A stretch of DNA of 64,000 nucleotides from Augochlora pura (Eukaryota; Arthropoda; Insecta; Hymenoptera; Halictidae), in assembly GCF_028453695.1 (NCBI RefSeq), contig NC_135777.1, positions 5,631,714 through 5,695,713 of the forward strand, written 5' to 3'. How positions within the stretch are numbered: position 1 is the first letter of the stretch; each line of letters starts with the position of its first letter. The notes under the pieces were generated by a model that searched no databases, was not told where the DNA came from, and saw only the letters and a program-made list of their open reading frames with translations. Below, piece by piece: positions 1 to 10,802 of the stretch. The position numbers and the translations under genes were made by a program.

Positions 1-951
1 GTTAAAATACTTATTACAACATATTCATAAATTTCACAACGTAATTCTATCCTAAAGTAACAACGAAATTTATCTTCGAAATAAATTCACGCGGCTAAGC
101 GGTTGAAGAACAAAGCGTCGTATCTTTCGATCATTTTCGCGCGTAACATCTGTAAATTTATGCGATTACAAATTGGAAGAGGGTCGACGCGTATACCGCT
201 CTATTATCCCCACCGATGAACTCGCGTTCTTTCCGATAGAAATAGAGTTTCGCGGACGAGCGTGTCGCGTAATCTCGTTGCCGGAGTTAATTAAAATCGG
301 ACGACACTGAGAGAGGGCTGGGATGAGGGGGCGGTTGGGAGGAGGGAGGGGATTCAGTCTCGACCAGGAGTACAATCTCGAAGCAGCGATAAACCGTCGG
401 GCGTGGAGCATCGGGTGTTTCAGCGTGGAATCGTTAAAACTCCGCTCGGCCGGAGAAGCGTCGCGTCGTTGCTCGCCGAAATCGACTGCATCGCGGAAAA
501 CATCCGCGCCCTGTGATTTTTCACCGTGGACTTTCTCCGGCTCCTTTCCACGGCCAGGAGAACGAGGAAGACTGATTTTTCGGTTAATTTTTCCAAGGGC
601 AGGTTATGTACGTTCCCTTGGCAGTGGTTTCGCTAGAAAGTAGATAGGGACAGTTAGGGAATCTCGTTAATTTCCCGTTTAAATCAGGGAAAAGCGGCAT
701 AAACACGCGGCGATGAACCGCCGTGAAATAATTCGGCGACCAAATTCCAAAAACGAGCTCCGGCTGCTTTTAAGAATGCATTCTTCGGAAATCTGTTACG
801 ATCGACGTCACGCATTCGATGCCTTGTTTACCGAGTCGTTCGCAAAGTTATTCGACGAAAGGGCATAGCCGATTGAGATGGCGAAAACTGCCCATAGAGG
901 TTTTTCGGTGAGATCCAGACCATTTCAATAAAAACTCGTCTGTGCAAAATT
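1..951. other. Gene-free stretch
   Basis: CpG-containing, mixed-composition DNA. The short ORFs at 166-643 have no recognisable protein character. No RNA gene or element seen. Confidence 0.6.
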
Positions 952-1309
952 TTAACCCTGTAACTTGTCCGTGAGGGTAGCCACAGGGTAAATTGGATTT
1001 CCGACATTTTCCCCCCTATAGCGGCTTTCTATAATTTTTAGAAAAATTGTGGCTTATTTGGGACATCGAGGCGCGTGTTATAGAATTTTTGCAGATTTTT
1101 CAGTTGCAAGCTGCGATTATCAAAAATGAGAAACCGAAAGATAATCGGAGAATCGAAGATTTCTCGAAAACTAGCATATTAGCTATTTTTATATTAAATC
1201 CCTGATAAGGTCCTATCGCGGCTCGTGTACTCAATTTTTCTCAGATTTTTTGCTCGCTTGCAACATTGTCAAAACAAAAGAAAATGAAAACCGAATGTGT
1301 CGATAGGAC

Positions 1310-1399
1310 GGATAAAGTGGATAAGGTGGATAAGGTGAATAAGGTGGATAAGGCGAATAAGGTGGATACGGCGAATAAGGTAAATAAAGTGAATAAGAG
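1310..1399. repeat. 9-bp minisatellite GGATAAGGT, ten copies
   Basis: Ten consecutive 9-mers of the form (G/A)(G/A)ATA(A/C)(G/A)G(T/C) run without a break and lead directly into the GATA-rich tract. Confidence 0.88.
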
Positions 1400-1720
1400 A
1401 TTCAGAGATAGAGATGTGGAGATAAAGATGTGGAGATAGAGATAGAGATATAGAAATAGAGATAGAGATAGAGATATAGAGATATAGAAATAGAGATAGA
1501 GATAGAGATATAGAGATATAGAAATAGAGATAGAGATAGAGATAGAGATAGAGATATAGAAATAGAGATATAGAGATAGATATAGAGATAGAGATGTTCA
1601 GATATAGAGATAGAGATAAAAACGATTGAACGGCCTTGAATGACCTTCAAACGACCTTGAATGACCTCTCTATATCTCTATCTCTATATCTGTACATCTC
1701 TGTCTCTATGTCTCTCATCC
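1400..1720. repeat. GAGATA repeat followed by an inverted TATCTC repeat
   Basis: About 1403-1617 is (GAGATA/GATATA)n. After a 45-base spacer with two CCTTGAATGACC copies, 1662-1712 is the complementary CTCTATATCTCTATC type. The two tracts can pair with each other. The open frame on the minus strand here (Ile/Ser/Leu/Tyr repeats) is a by-product. Confidence 0.88.
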
Positions 1721-2024
1721 TCCTTATGTATGATGCTAGTACATAATCTATCGGTGAACACTCGAGTTCGTATCCTGCGTCGAGTCACACTCGTCATCGG
1801 ACCGCTAAGGGTTAATATCTATATAGGGTGAAAAAGGTCTCTAATTGTTGAGTGAGTTTCGCAATTTGGTCGTCGGAGTACGGATGTGATTTGGAGAAAC
1901 TGTGCCTAGTTTTCTCGATGCGAACGATATGAATCTGTCTGGAAAACAATGGTTTGTATATTGCCCTGCCACTCGGTTCGCATACGGAGGTCTCGAAGCG
2001 GTGTTTCCGATGACACCCCGTTAA

Positions 2025-2328
2025 CCCATAATTAGGCGCATTAAGAAAATCACCCAATTAGACGCATGGGGTCTTAAATGACCCCAAAAAACATTGGGAA
2101 AGGAGTATCAAGAAGGAATAAAACTTAATGGATTTCTATAGTAATTAATAAAGTTCTTTAATATACTTAACTTTAAGAAACAAATACTTACTGTGACATT
2201 AAAAATATTTAAAAAAAAAAAAAAACAGGGAGTGAGGAAGCTAGAAAGAGCTTTAGTACGCTCTGAAGACTGTAAGCCATTATTTTTTGAATTTCAAGTG
2301 GCCCTGACCCCATGCGCCTAATTAAGGG
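2025..2328. mobile_element. TTAA-flanked MITE with CCC-TAATTAGGCGCAT ends
   Basis: TTAA at 2021-2024 and 2329-2332. The left end CCCATAATTAGGCGCAT and the reverse complement of the right end (CCCTTAATTAGGCGCAT) differ at one base. An A-run of about 15 (about 2212-2226) and a GGGGTC/GACCCC inverted motif are internal. No ORF. Confidence 0.72.
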
Positions 2329-2869
2329 TTAATTTTTATACTGGTCGCGTCGCGTCGAATGATTCGGCTATCGCAGCAGACCGCGGTCGTCTCGCGTTTG
2401 GTCTTCTTGAGACCGAACAGCAACGTTGTGAACGCCCCTTGTCTGTCAGGGCAAAAGTATGATTAAAAGAAGCCCTTAATTGCATTGAATAAGGACCCCA
2501 TGTCTGAAGCGTAGCATACGATTATTCGTTTTAAATGTGTATAATATTTTCGCGCGATTACGCAGACGATCGTCACGCAACTGTTGTCGAATAATTGGGG
2601 ACAGAGGGATGGAGAAAGAGAGAGTGAGGGAGAGAGAGAGAGAGAGATAGAGTGCTAACTGTATGGTTATTCCATCATCTGTCGTGGAACACGATGACAC
2701 GGATTACCGGGTGCGGGCCGAAGGATCGAGCTGCATGGCTAATAGAATGCAATCATCGGCGTGTAATGATTGGGGCACAATGCCGGCCCCCGGGCACCCT
2801 GGGTCGCCCGTGTAAAATGACTTCTTTGCCAACAGTCGACCCATCCTTCCCTCTCTCTTTCTTTATTTC

Positions 2870-2874
<5 letters not shown>

Positions 2875-2924
<50 letters not shown>
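2875..2924. repeat. (TC)25 microsatellite
   Basis: About 50 bases of uninterrupted TC, with a smaller (GA)n at 2622-2648 nearby on the same strand. Confidence 0.95.
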
Positions 2925-2926
<2 letters not shown>

Positions 2927-3311
2927 CTCCATCTCGTTCACAGCTCGCCTTTTTCCGGCGCGCGTGACATCCTTCCTCGTTAATAAAAGCCGATCACGCG
3001 TAAAATTAGCCGGCATTTATCACCGAAAGACCGGCCCTCTCCGCCTCACCGGGCCCACTCAATTATCGGTTTATGTCCCGTAAAACGAAACGAAACGAAA
3101 CGAGGAAGTCCCTGCGAGGCCAGGGAAACGTCGCAGCCTCGTTCACAGGTGATCGAACGGTCTAGATTCACGGTGAAAAGATCGTTCGCTCTGTACCCCG
3201 CGCCGCTTCCTGTCCAAAGACAGCGTCCGCCGGATTTTCTGTTCACCGGAGGGACTTATTAGTCGTTTTGCGAAAACCCTTTCGTGCGGAGTTCTCTTCT
3301 ATCGATGTCTT

Positions 3312-3770
3312 AAACCCCTATAATAACGAGTCAGACTCGTTGGATAAAGATCTCGCGCGAGATCTAATGAATACGAATATTATTAATTTCTTCTAAATCG
3401 AAATCAAATTGAATTCTTCTGTTATTAACCCTTTGCACTCGAAGCCATTTTAAGCTTACATCCAAAATTGCTATTTCGACCAGCTGTGGTATAGTACTTA
3501 GTATAATTTGCTATATGAGATTGAGTCTCGTGACTCGTAAAACTGTTGTGCTATTAACAGAAGGATATTTAATAATGTCAACATTATTTTGTTAATTATA
3601 TAACAATTTTCATTGGCGCTTCTGTGGCGCCATTCGAGTGCAAAGGGTTAACCCCTTGTATTATAATAACGAGTCAGACTCGTGACAAAGCTTTCACGCA
3701 AAATCTTCTAAATATTAATATCATTAATTTCTATTAAATGGAAATCAAATTTAATTCTTCCGTGATCGAT
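3312..3770. repeat. 120-bp tandem duplication split by the 3429-3647 MITE
   Basis: TAATAACGAGTCAGACTCGT occurs at 3321 and 3664, and both copies continue into related ATTAATTTCT...AAATCAAATT...AATTCTTC text. Removing the 219-bp MITE and one TTAA gives a period of 120. Copy one also carries an 18-bp perfect palindrome, AGATCTCGCGCGAGATCT (3348-3365). Confidence 0.8.
3429..3647. mobile_element. TTAA-flanked MITE (piggyBac-like ends)
   Basis: TTAA at 3425-3428 and 3648-3651 flank a 219-bp block whose ends are CCCTTTGCACTCGAA and its inverse TTCGAGTGCAAAGGG. TTAA target and CCCTTTG-type ends are features of piggyBac-related elements. There is no coding capacity. It sits between two copies of a 120-bp tandem duplication. 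Confidence 0.82.
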
Positions 3771-3815
3771 GTTTAAAAATTAAATTAAATAAAAATAGCA
3801 GACGAAACAACAATT

Positions 3816-4653
3816 CTTTTTTTTTTCTTAGAGGTTTTACGTCGCATCAGCTGCAAGGCTATTAGCGACCTTCTATTTGAATAGACCTTATATTTTGTTT
3901 ATTAAGCCTGTATCTCTCAGAAATTTTAATAGGTCCTTGATTTTGTCACTGTTTATGTTATCCTTGAGCAGGGGTTTTAGTTTGTGTTTGGTGCGCATAT
4001 AATTGTATTTTCGGCAGTTTAAGATTAGGCGGTCCGTTGCCATTTGGGTGTCGCGTTCTTCACATATGGGGGATGGTTCTTTAGTTAGCAGTGTTAGAAA
4101 TAACTATAAATCGCTTTCATAAAGGTCGATAAACTGATTATATCAATACTGCAGGACATCGACCGTCCTAACACAAAAAACCCATATGTATACCTTTGTG
4201 TACATATAAACAGACCGCGCCGAACAGAGCTGGACAGAAGCGTACGAAAACTCCTTTGTAAAACATTGACCTCAGAATACAGTTATTAAAATCCATTTAA
4301 GAGTTCTTCATTAAAATACCCTGCACCATAATTTAACAAGCAGATATGAGTTTGTGTATCTGGAATGGCCACTTCGGATGCGGGTAATCGCTACTTGGTC
4401 CCTCCTGGGTAGCGTACTGGTCATTTGATAGTTATTGAAAAATTTTTCTGCAATGTTAGTTATATGGAGCGGGGCTGATTGTTTCCATGTAGCTTCCCAT
4501 TGTTGCGTTAGCTGGCTTTTGATCGTTCTTATCGTGTCTTCCATGTGTAGATTTTGGTCATCATTTGGCGGTGTTAATGTTGTTGCTTCTTTGGCTACTT
4601 GGTCAGCTTTTTCGTAGGGATGCCGACGTGATCCATATGATCTTTATTTTGAA
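3816..4653 (-). mobile_element. 5'-truncated LINE (Jockey/I-like), with polyA tail and 12-bp target duplication
   Basis: On the minus strand the element carries the tail end of a non-LTR retrotransposon ORF2: a broken RNase H end (EKADQVAKEA), then QQWEATWKQ, LPRRDQVAITRIRSGHSRYT, and after the solo-LTR interruption PICEERDTQMATDRL, ending LLKFLRDTGLINKI with a stop. The 3' end shows an A-run (T-run 3817-3826 on plus). The same 12 bases, GAAACAACAATT, flank both sides (3804-3815 and 4654-4665), so this is a clean insertion. The reading frame is shifted near the RNase H start, and the element is dead and heavily 5' truncated (about 586 bp without the LTR and its duplicated target). Confidence 0.88.
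4092..4338. mobile_element. Solo LTR nested in the LINE, 5-bp target duplication AGCAG
   Basis: The 247-bp block begins TGTTA and ends TAACA (short inverted termini, TG...CA) and is flanked by AGCAG at 4087-4091 and 4339-4343. It interrupts the LINE ORF exactly between its YLL and KEPSPICEE parts. A TATAAA at 4205 could be the LTR promoter if it reads on plus. Internal inverted motifs GGTCGAT/ATCGACC are present. No gag/pol sequence is attached, which is what LTR-LTR recombination leaves. The LTR superfamily is not determined. Confidence 0.85.
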
Positions 4654-6120
4654 GAAACAACAATTGTCTAAAAATGTTCGAGCTAAAAATCTCGGGAAGC
4701 GATCGAGCGAGAGGGTGCATTCGTCGAAAGACCGTCGCCGATAAATCATCGAGCACGCAAAGTTCGGCGCGAGGAAACTTGAAGGAAAAGGTCGCTTCGT
4801 GACTCGCGAAACTGCCCCATAGGCAGCTCCCCCGTACAGGAAGGAGCCGCGTGTATCGTCACCCCCTATTTCGTCGCCGTGAACGTTTGTTTCGAAGTTC
4901 GGGTCTGGAAGAGCCGGTAGGCGGTAGAGCCCGTTATCGGATCGAATCCGAGGTGTCGAGCTACGAGAAGAAGAGTCCTACAGGAAAGTTTTCCGGTGTC
5001 CGGGACGCGGTCACGAGACGCGTAATCGCCGGCCGAATATAAATTCCCGAAATTTGCGTCCCTTCCGAGCATCGGCCGGGTTCCTGGACCCGGCCCGGCC
5101 CCGGTCGCATCTGCCACGATGTTCTCTTTTCCCCCCCACGGCGTCACCCTTCGATCCACCTAATTTTTCATGTGGGCTTCGATGGTCCTCGAAACGTTTC
5201 AACGACGTTCTGTTTAACCGTGAATGGAGACACGATTTATTTCCACCTATTTAGAGCGGATTTTAAGCGATCGGGATACACGGGGGATCCCAGGGGATGA
5301 AATCGAGTATACGCGAGGGGCACGAGGAGCACCGGTATTTCATGCTTTCGGTGGAATTTAGCCGGAAGAACCGTAGCGCGGACGTATCTTCGAATGCTTC
5401 GCGTGTTTCAACCCTTTCGCAGAAAATACTTCTTTTCGCGAAATAATTTTCTTCTCGCGTTGACGATGTTCTAACCCTCGCACTTGATGCACTCGCAATA
5501 TATTCGAATAAAGGAGCGTTTAGGTCGGAACGAAAGAGGGCAGATGAACGATTGGATTAATAATTCGTCGGTGAGAACGAAGCACAGGTCCCGTCGTCGA
5601 TCCCGGCGGTGCATAGCCGACCCAGGCCAGAGTTTCATTAATATTGTCCCCCGAAAGATCATCGCATTATCGTGTGCGGGCTTCGCAGCCGCCGCCCGTT
5701 TCGTTCCGCGTCGCTGCCTCCTTCGGAATGGCCCCATTAAACCCGATACGCCGGCCACTCCGGGACGTCTCAATTCGAACATTTTAATCCCGTAAATGCT
5801 ACCGGGCCCGCTCGAAAACTTACAATCGGCCCGGTCGTAAATGTTCATCGAGCTCGTCCCGGCTCCCTCGCGAAGTTCGCGACGATCGTATTAACGGCGA
5901 CGCTCGAAACATAACGAGGAGGTACATAACGATTCGTAACGAGGAGGTTATGTCAGGTTCGTCTTTGTCGAAGAAAACGACGGTCCAGCGAATCGTCGTT
6001 CATCCGAATTTCTAAATTGGCGAATGTTTTTCGCGCCAACCGCGGCGTGGCAACAGCAACAAAATGGAGGGTATTTTACAATTCTATGAACAATCGTTTT
6101 TCAAACAACGGGGGATCGCG

Positions 6121-6310
6121 TTGCGGTGGCAACAACGGCGAACTTCATAATGGCGTTGCGCGGGGGTAATTACGCGGGCAATAGCATCGCCGTTGAACTT
6201 TGCAATAATAATAATAACACGCGGAGGGCAATTATGCTGGTAATAATGACAATGTTGAACTTTATAACAATAATAACAGGCGAGGGTAATTATGCCGGCA
6301 ACGAGCAACG
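6121..6310. repeat. Degenerate tandem repeat, three copies of 55-62 bp
   Basis: GAACTT recurs at 6140, 6195 and 6257, each followed by (AATA)n or CATAATGG and a GCG-GGG-TAATTA(T/C)GC-GG-AA block. The TAATTAYGC motif is the best preserved part. It could be taken for an ORF because the period is nearly a multiple of three. Confidence 0.7.
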
Positions 6311-6337
6311 ACGCACGAATACATCATCGAACACCGG

Positions 6338-6546
6338 CTCTCTCTCTCTCTCTCTCTCGGGGCTCAGGGACCGAGCAATTTAAAACCGATTTGCATGGAG
6401 CGCGCGAGCGCTCGGAGCTTTCCGGTTCGTCCGTTTGTATCTTATAACTGGAAGAAGATGGCGTTTTTGTTGGCGCGATCGGCGACGGCGCGAACAGAAG
6501 ATAAATTCATCGTTAAGAACTAGGTCCGATTGTTCGGTTTTATCTG

Positions 6547-6587
<41 letters not shown>
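6338..6587. repeat. Two (TC)n microsatellites
   Basis: TC tracts at 6338-6358 and 6546-6587 (the second with one TT break). The sequence between is unremarkable. Confidence 0.9.
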
Positions 6588-7712
6588 CATGGAAGGTCAT
6601 TACGATCTCTCTCCCGTTCGGCCGCGCGCACCCTTGACGTGCGGGGCTCCCCCGGCGGCCGGGCCGCGGAATTATTACCGGGGCCGATGGATCGGCCAAT
6701 AAAATCGCGTGAACCGCGCGGGGCCGTGGCTCATTGTCGCGATCAACTGGCAATAAAGCTCGGAGCCCCGGTGATTAAACGGCCGCCGATTAATCGAGTC
6801 GCCGCATTAGGTCTTCGGCCGGTGCCCGGCGACGAATTGAAACGCTTAACAAATCCCAATTAGCGTTCATTTGCAAATTCCTCCTGGGTCCGGGACCCTC
6901 CTCCCTCTCCTCGGGAGCGAGCCGTCGGCAGCGCGTGCATCCGACGGGAAAAACGAGAACGCCAAAGGTGTTTAACGGAGGCGATAAATGTCTCGCTCTC
7001 CTTCTTTTTCACCCCGTCGGGGATTCCGGGTACCTCTTTACCGTCTTGTTTTATTCGCCGATTCTTAATTGAGACTTTTATGCGACCGGTAGTCCCGGGC
7101 CTTTTACCACTCCCTCTCTCTCTCCGCGTTCGCGCGCTAGCGATTCTCCAAAGGCTGCAACAAAGTAAGCATCGGGGATCGTAACCGTTGCAGCCATCCT
7201 TAAATATCATACAATACCGTTTATAATATAATACCGATGGAATCGAACAGGTCGTTTTTGTATTTACGTTACCAATCCCAGCGCCGCGCTGCAACGTCGC
7301 CGCGCCCGTGTCGGAATTAATAAAACGAACAAAGGAATCGTGCAACAATCGCCTCCGGTGAAGCGTCCGGAGGACCATTAAATGCGGATCAGAAACCGCC
7401 TCGTAGCCGGGGGCGAAAGGCACGCAGCATACTTCGTGGATCGTGCGGGTGAACAAAAAGGCGGCCATCTTGGAGTCGTCCGTCTCGCAGAAAGAGCAGT
7501 GAAAAAGAAAAAAACGAGAATTCCGATCCCCGGAATAATAGGCTAATTACAATTACGACCGGCCCCGGGCAGAAAGTGTTGGGCTACCTGCTATTCTCCG
7601 TGCAGGCCGATTATAAAGCTAAGCCGGAAATAGAGGGAGCTGAATGGATGATTGATAATGGGCCCGGGCCTCGAGGCGGTCCCGAGGCGGGCCTCAACCC
7701 CGCGGGCGAGGG

Positions 7713-7736
7713 CGAGAAAGAGAGTGAGAGAGAGAA

Positions 7737-7783
<47 letters not shown>

Positions 7784-7792
7784 GTGAGAGAG
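7713..7792. repeat. (GA)n microsatellite, 80 bp
   Basis: GA-rich tract with GAGAAA and GAGT interruptions at both ends and a pure (GA) core of about 40 bases. Confidence 0.95.
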
Positions 7793-8429
7793 CCGGCACC
7801 CAACCTGAACGCAGGTTTTGCTACAGGCAACGGAGCCGAGACGTCGAAAAGTGGTCCACGCGTTCCCGTCAGCCGTAGTCTGTTCAAACGTCCCGATGCC
7901 CCGGTCGAACTATTTCATTGACCAAATTTAACGCTAATACTGTCCAAATACGCCGGTCGGCTTTGTGCGGGGCCCATTCAGGCCCGACGGCTACCGGCCC
8001 CGGGCACAGCTGCTCCGATTCCGACAAACAGGCTCTCGCAGTCACCTTCTCTCCTTTTCGGGGGTCTATCACTCATCGTTTCGACGAACAAGGGGGAAGT
8101 CGGGATACGCGTCGAACGTCACCGGGGGTCCATTCACGAGCGTTGACGGATCCTCCCCCCCCCCTACCCGTGCACGGCGACGACGTTCACGCCACTCAAA
8201 GTCCGATTTCGCCCGCGATCGGGCTTATCGACGTCAACCTGATCGGCACGGTCTTTGACCGTCCCCGGGGAACCAGTTACCAACGCGTCGAGCATCGTTT
8301 TAGACAAATACATCTAAATATTAGCTTTGGGAATAAGTTCGCAGCGTTTTTATATTTTCTTTTATTTTACAACGATTTGTTGCTGGTTCGACAAAGTGTG
8401 TCATATTTATTCGATAAAGTTGTGTCGAT

Positions 8430-8663
8430 AATAGTTAACAAATTGCTGTCATTCTCAATAATAGTTAAGAAATTGAGGGTACTATGACAACCGATTCACA
8501 GGCTATCGACAAAGGTAGTTGTTAAAACAGTTAACAAATTGCTGTCATTCACAGGCTATCGACAAAGGTAGTTGTTAAAATAGTTAACAAATTGCTGTCA
8601 TTCTCAATAATAGTTAAGAAATTGAGGGTACTACGGCAACCGATTCACAGGCTATCGACAAAG
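8430..8663. repeat. Mosaic tandem repeat A-B-C / A-C / A-B-C
   Basis: Block A (AGTTAACAAATTGCTGTCATT) starts at 8433, 8529 and 8582. Copies one and three carry block B (about 44 bp ending ACCGATTC) before block C (ACAGGCTATCGACAAAG); copy two has C directly after A. Copies one and three are 149 bp apart. This is a local duplication with one internal deletion. Confidence 0.85.
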
Positions 8664-9426
8664 TGTTAAGCTGCTACGATTTTTCTCGGAAAGTTACAAC
8701 ACTTTAAACGAACGTATATACTCGCGAACAAATATAACTTACACGGAAGCTGTGAATTTCTACGGAATCGGTTAACGCGCCAACGATTGTCCGGATCGAT
8801 TCTCAGGTCCGCGATGTTCCTAACGAGTTCCTTCGTTTGACGGCGAGTCGTACGAATATTCGAAAGTTGACCCGCCTTCCGCCCCGTTCGAGATCGCTGC
8901 GTCGGGGAGCGATAGTTCCTCCTCGTGCAAACGAAGCCTGCGCGAATCAATCCGGACGGTGGTTGCCGTAGGAACAATTACACCGGCGAGGGGTTTATTA
9001 ACATTCACGACGACACCGGCGATAAATTTTCCGTCGAGCGGAGTGACTTGCCACGTGGACGCCGAGGGCCGGATCGATCGCCGCGATTCGAAACGAACCG
9101 GCCGCGGATAGTATATTATGCAAATATTTAGCTATTAATGTTTTCTTTATGACGCCGGCAAGTAATTTGTTTCGTAATTAGTATTTAGCGTAAGAGTTAT
9201 TCGTTTGGTAATTACTGCCCGGCCCGCCGGTCGGCTCCGTGGACGCCCGCTATCCCGCGCAGTTTTGCATACAATTTTCATTAGTCTATCGCCGCGCGTT
9301 AGAGGTTAATGCGATCGGTACAATATCGAGATTTGCACATAGTAAAGTGTCCCGCGAAAAGTGCTGCCCCGTTCGATCGCGCCACCGATCCATTGTACGC
9401 GGTCCACGGTTACAGCGCTTTCTGTT

Positions 9427-9975
9427 CATAACCTCGAACCCAGACATAACCTAAAACCTTGAAATATATACGACCCAGAAGTACCTAAGATCTTGAGGAG
9501 CCTTAGAAACTTAGAAGTATCTGAGATATTAAAGTATCTAGAAACTTGACATAACCTCAAACTTTGAAGTACCTAAAATCTTGAAATATATGTGACCCCA
9601 ATATACTTAAGATCTACAGAAACATAAGAAACCTAGAAGTATCTGAGATCTCAAAGTACCTAAAAGCTTGACCTAACCTCGAACCTAGACATAACCTAAA
9701 ACCTTGAAATATCTACGACCCAGAAGTACCTAAGATCTTGAGGAGCCTTAGAAACTTAGAAGTATCTGTGGTCTTAAAGTACCTAGAAGCTTGACATAAC
9801 CTCAAACTTTGAAGTACCTAAAATCTTGAAATATATGTGACCCCAATATACTTAACATCTATAGAAACATAAGAAACCTAGAAGTATCTGAGATCTCAAA
9901 GTACCTAAAAGCTTGACCTAACCTCGAACCTAGACATAACCTAAAACTTTGGAATATCTACGACCCAGAAGTACC
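9427..9975. repeat. 245-bp tandem repeat, about 2.2 copies
   Basis: The string ACCTCGAACC recurs at 9431, 9676 and 9921, exactly 245 bases apart each time, and the sequence between is nearly identical between copies. Within a unit, short motifs of the form CCTAAAACCTTGAAATAT and GAAGTACCTAAGATCTTGA recur imperfectly, so the unit itself grew from a shorter repeat. No coding frame runs through it. Confidence 0.9.
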
Positions 9976-10567
9976 TTGGCAGCTCTAAATTTTAATAAAT
10001 AATGGCTGAGAGATAAGCCTGCATATTTCTATAAATACAGCCACTTAGAGTCGCTCATAGCGTGGCGCGAAAGAAACTTATGGGACAACCTAATCCAATT
10101 CTCCTTCAAGATCTTTTCCTCAGCCGGTAATGCAAACGGTGACAACGATTGAACGGGAACGGCCAGACAGATTTTGCCAAACAGCCGTGTATAGCGCAGA
10201 CAAGTGTTTTCTCGCCGAAGTGGAATGCGGAGCACGTTGTATACAGTGAAACAACACCGTTGCTGAAAGGTTTAGCAGCGTTCTCGGGGTGGGAACGTAA
10301 AAATGATTCGCGAACGAAATGCGCGCGGCGTTCCGGGCGTTCTAGTCTGAAATATGCAAATGCCGGTGCGTAGAAACACGCGGATAAAGAGGGTTGCGAG
10401 CGCGCGTGATTCCCGACGATTCAAATGTTTTCGCGAGGGTTGCCCAGCGAATACGTGATTTTCTACGACCGGGCCGATTTCTTCGACGTTGAATTCGGTC
10501 GAAACGATCGGCACCATGGACTCCGTGCGTTGATCATTTTCGAGGAAGGAAAAAGAAACAATATTAA

Positions 10568-10802
10568 CACGTTCCGCGCCGAGCTATAGTTAGTTGACTC
10601 TTCATTCTTGTCAATTGGAGCTTAAAAATATTATGTTTATTTATCAATTATTGTCAATATGACTATGAAGCAGACATATTATGGATCTATTCTTTTAGTG
10701 AAAATTATTCCTTGGATTCTAACTTGTCATAAAATATTTTTCTAACGCATCGAATAGCTATTTAAGCGTGCACCACCAATGGTACACGTGACACGGAATA
10801 TG
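10568..10802. mobile_element. TTAA-flanked MITE-like element (TTCCG ends)
   Basis: TTAA at 10564-10567 and 10803-10806. The ends CACGTTCCGCGCC and, inverted, CATATTCCGTGTC match at most positions. It is about 235 bp with an AT-rich centre and no coding capacity. Less certain than the CCCTTTG family because the inverted ends are short. Confidence 0.5.

Larger units (their letters stand above)
4666..8429. other. Gene-free CpG-rich stretch
   Basis: GC-rich blocks with many TCG/CGA/GGCCCC words alternate with short AT-rich segments that hold TAATTA-type motifs. It contains the listed TC/GA microsatellites and the 6121-6310 repeat. The ORFs here (such as 6860-7468 minus) are Arg-rich, low-complexity and unconvincing. 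The texture resembles conserved non-coding DNA of Hymenoptera, but that needs alignment to confirm. Confidence 0.5.

Noticed and set aside
1310..1720. CRISPR-like array
   Set aside because: Contiguous mini- and microsatellite without spacers, in a eukaryotic genome.
956..1811. Possible large TTAA-flanked element enclosing the GATA repeats
   Set aside because: TTAA and CCCT/AGGG occur at both ends, but the inverted ends match too weakly beyond that.
5471..5848. 125-aa ORF pair on both strands
   Set aside because: Opposed ORFs of similar length with no family resemblance; neither is credible.
6860..7468. 202-aa minus-strand ORF
   Set aside because: Composition follows the GC content; no motif and no supporting exons.
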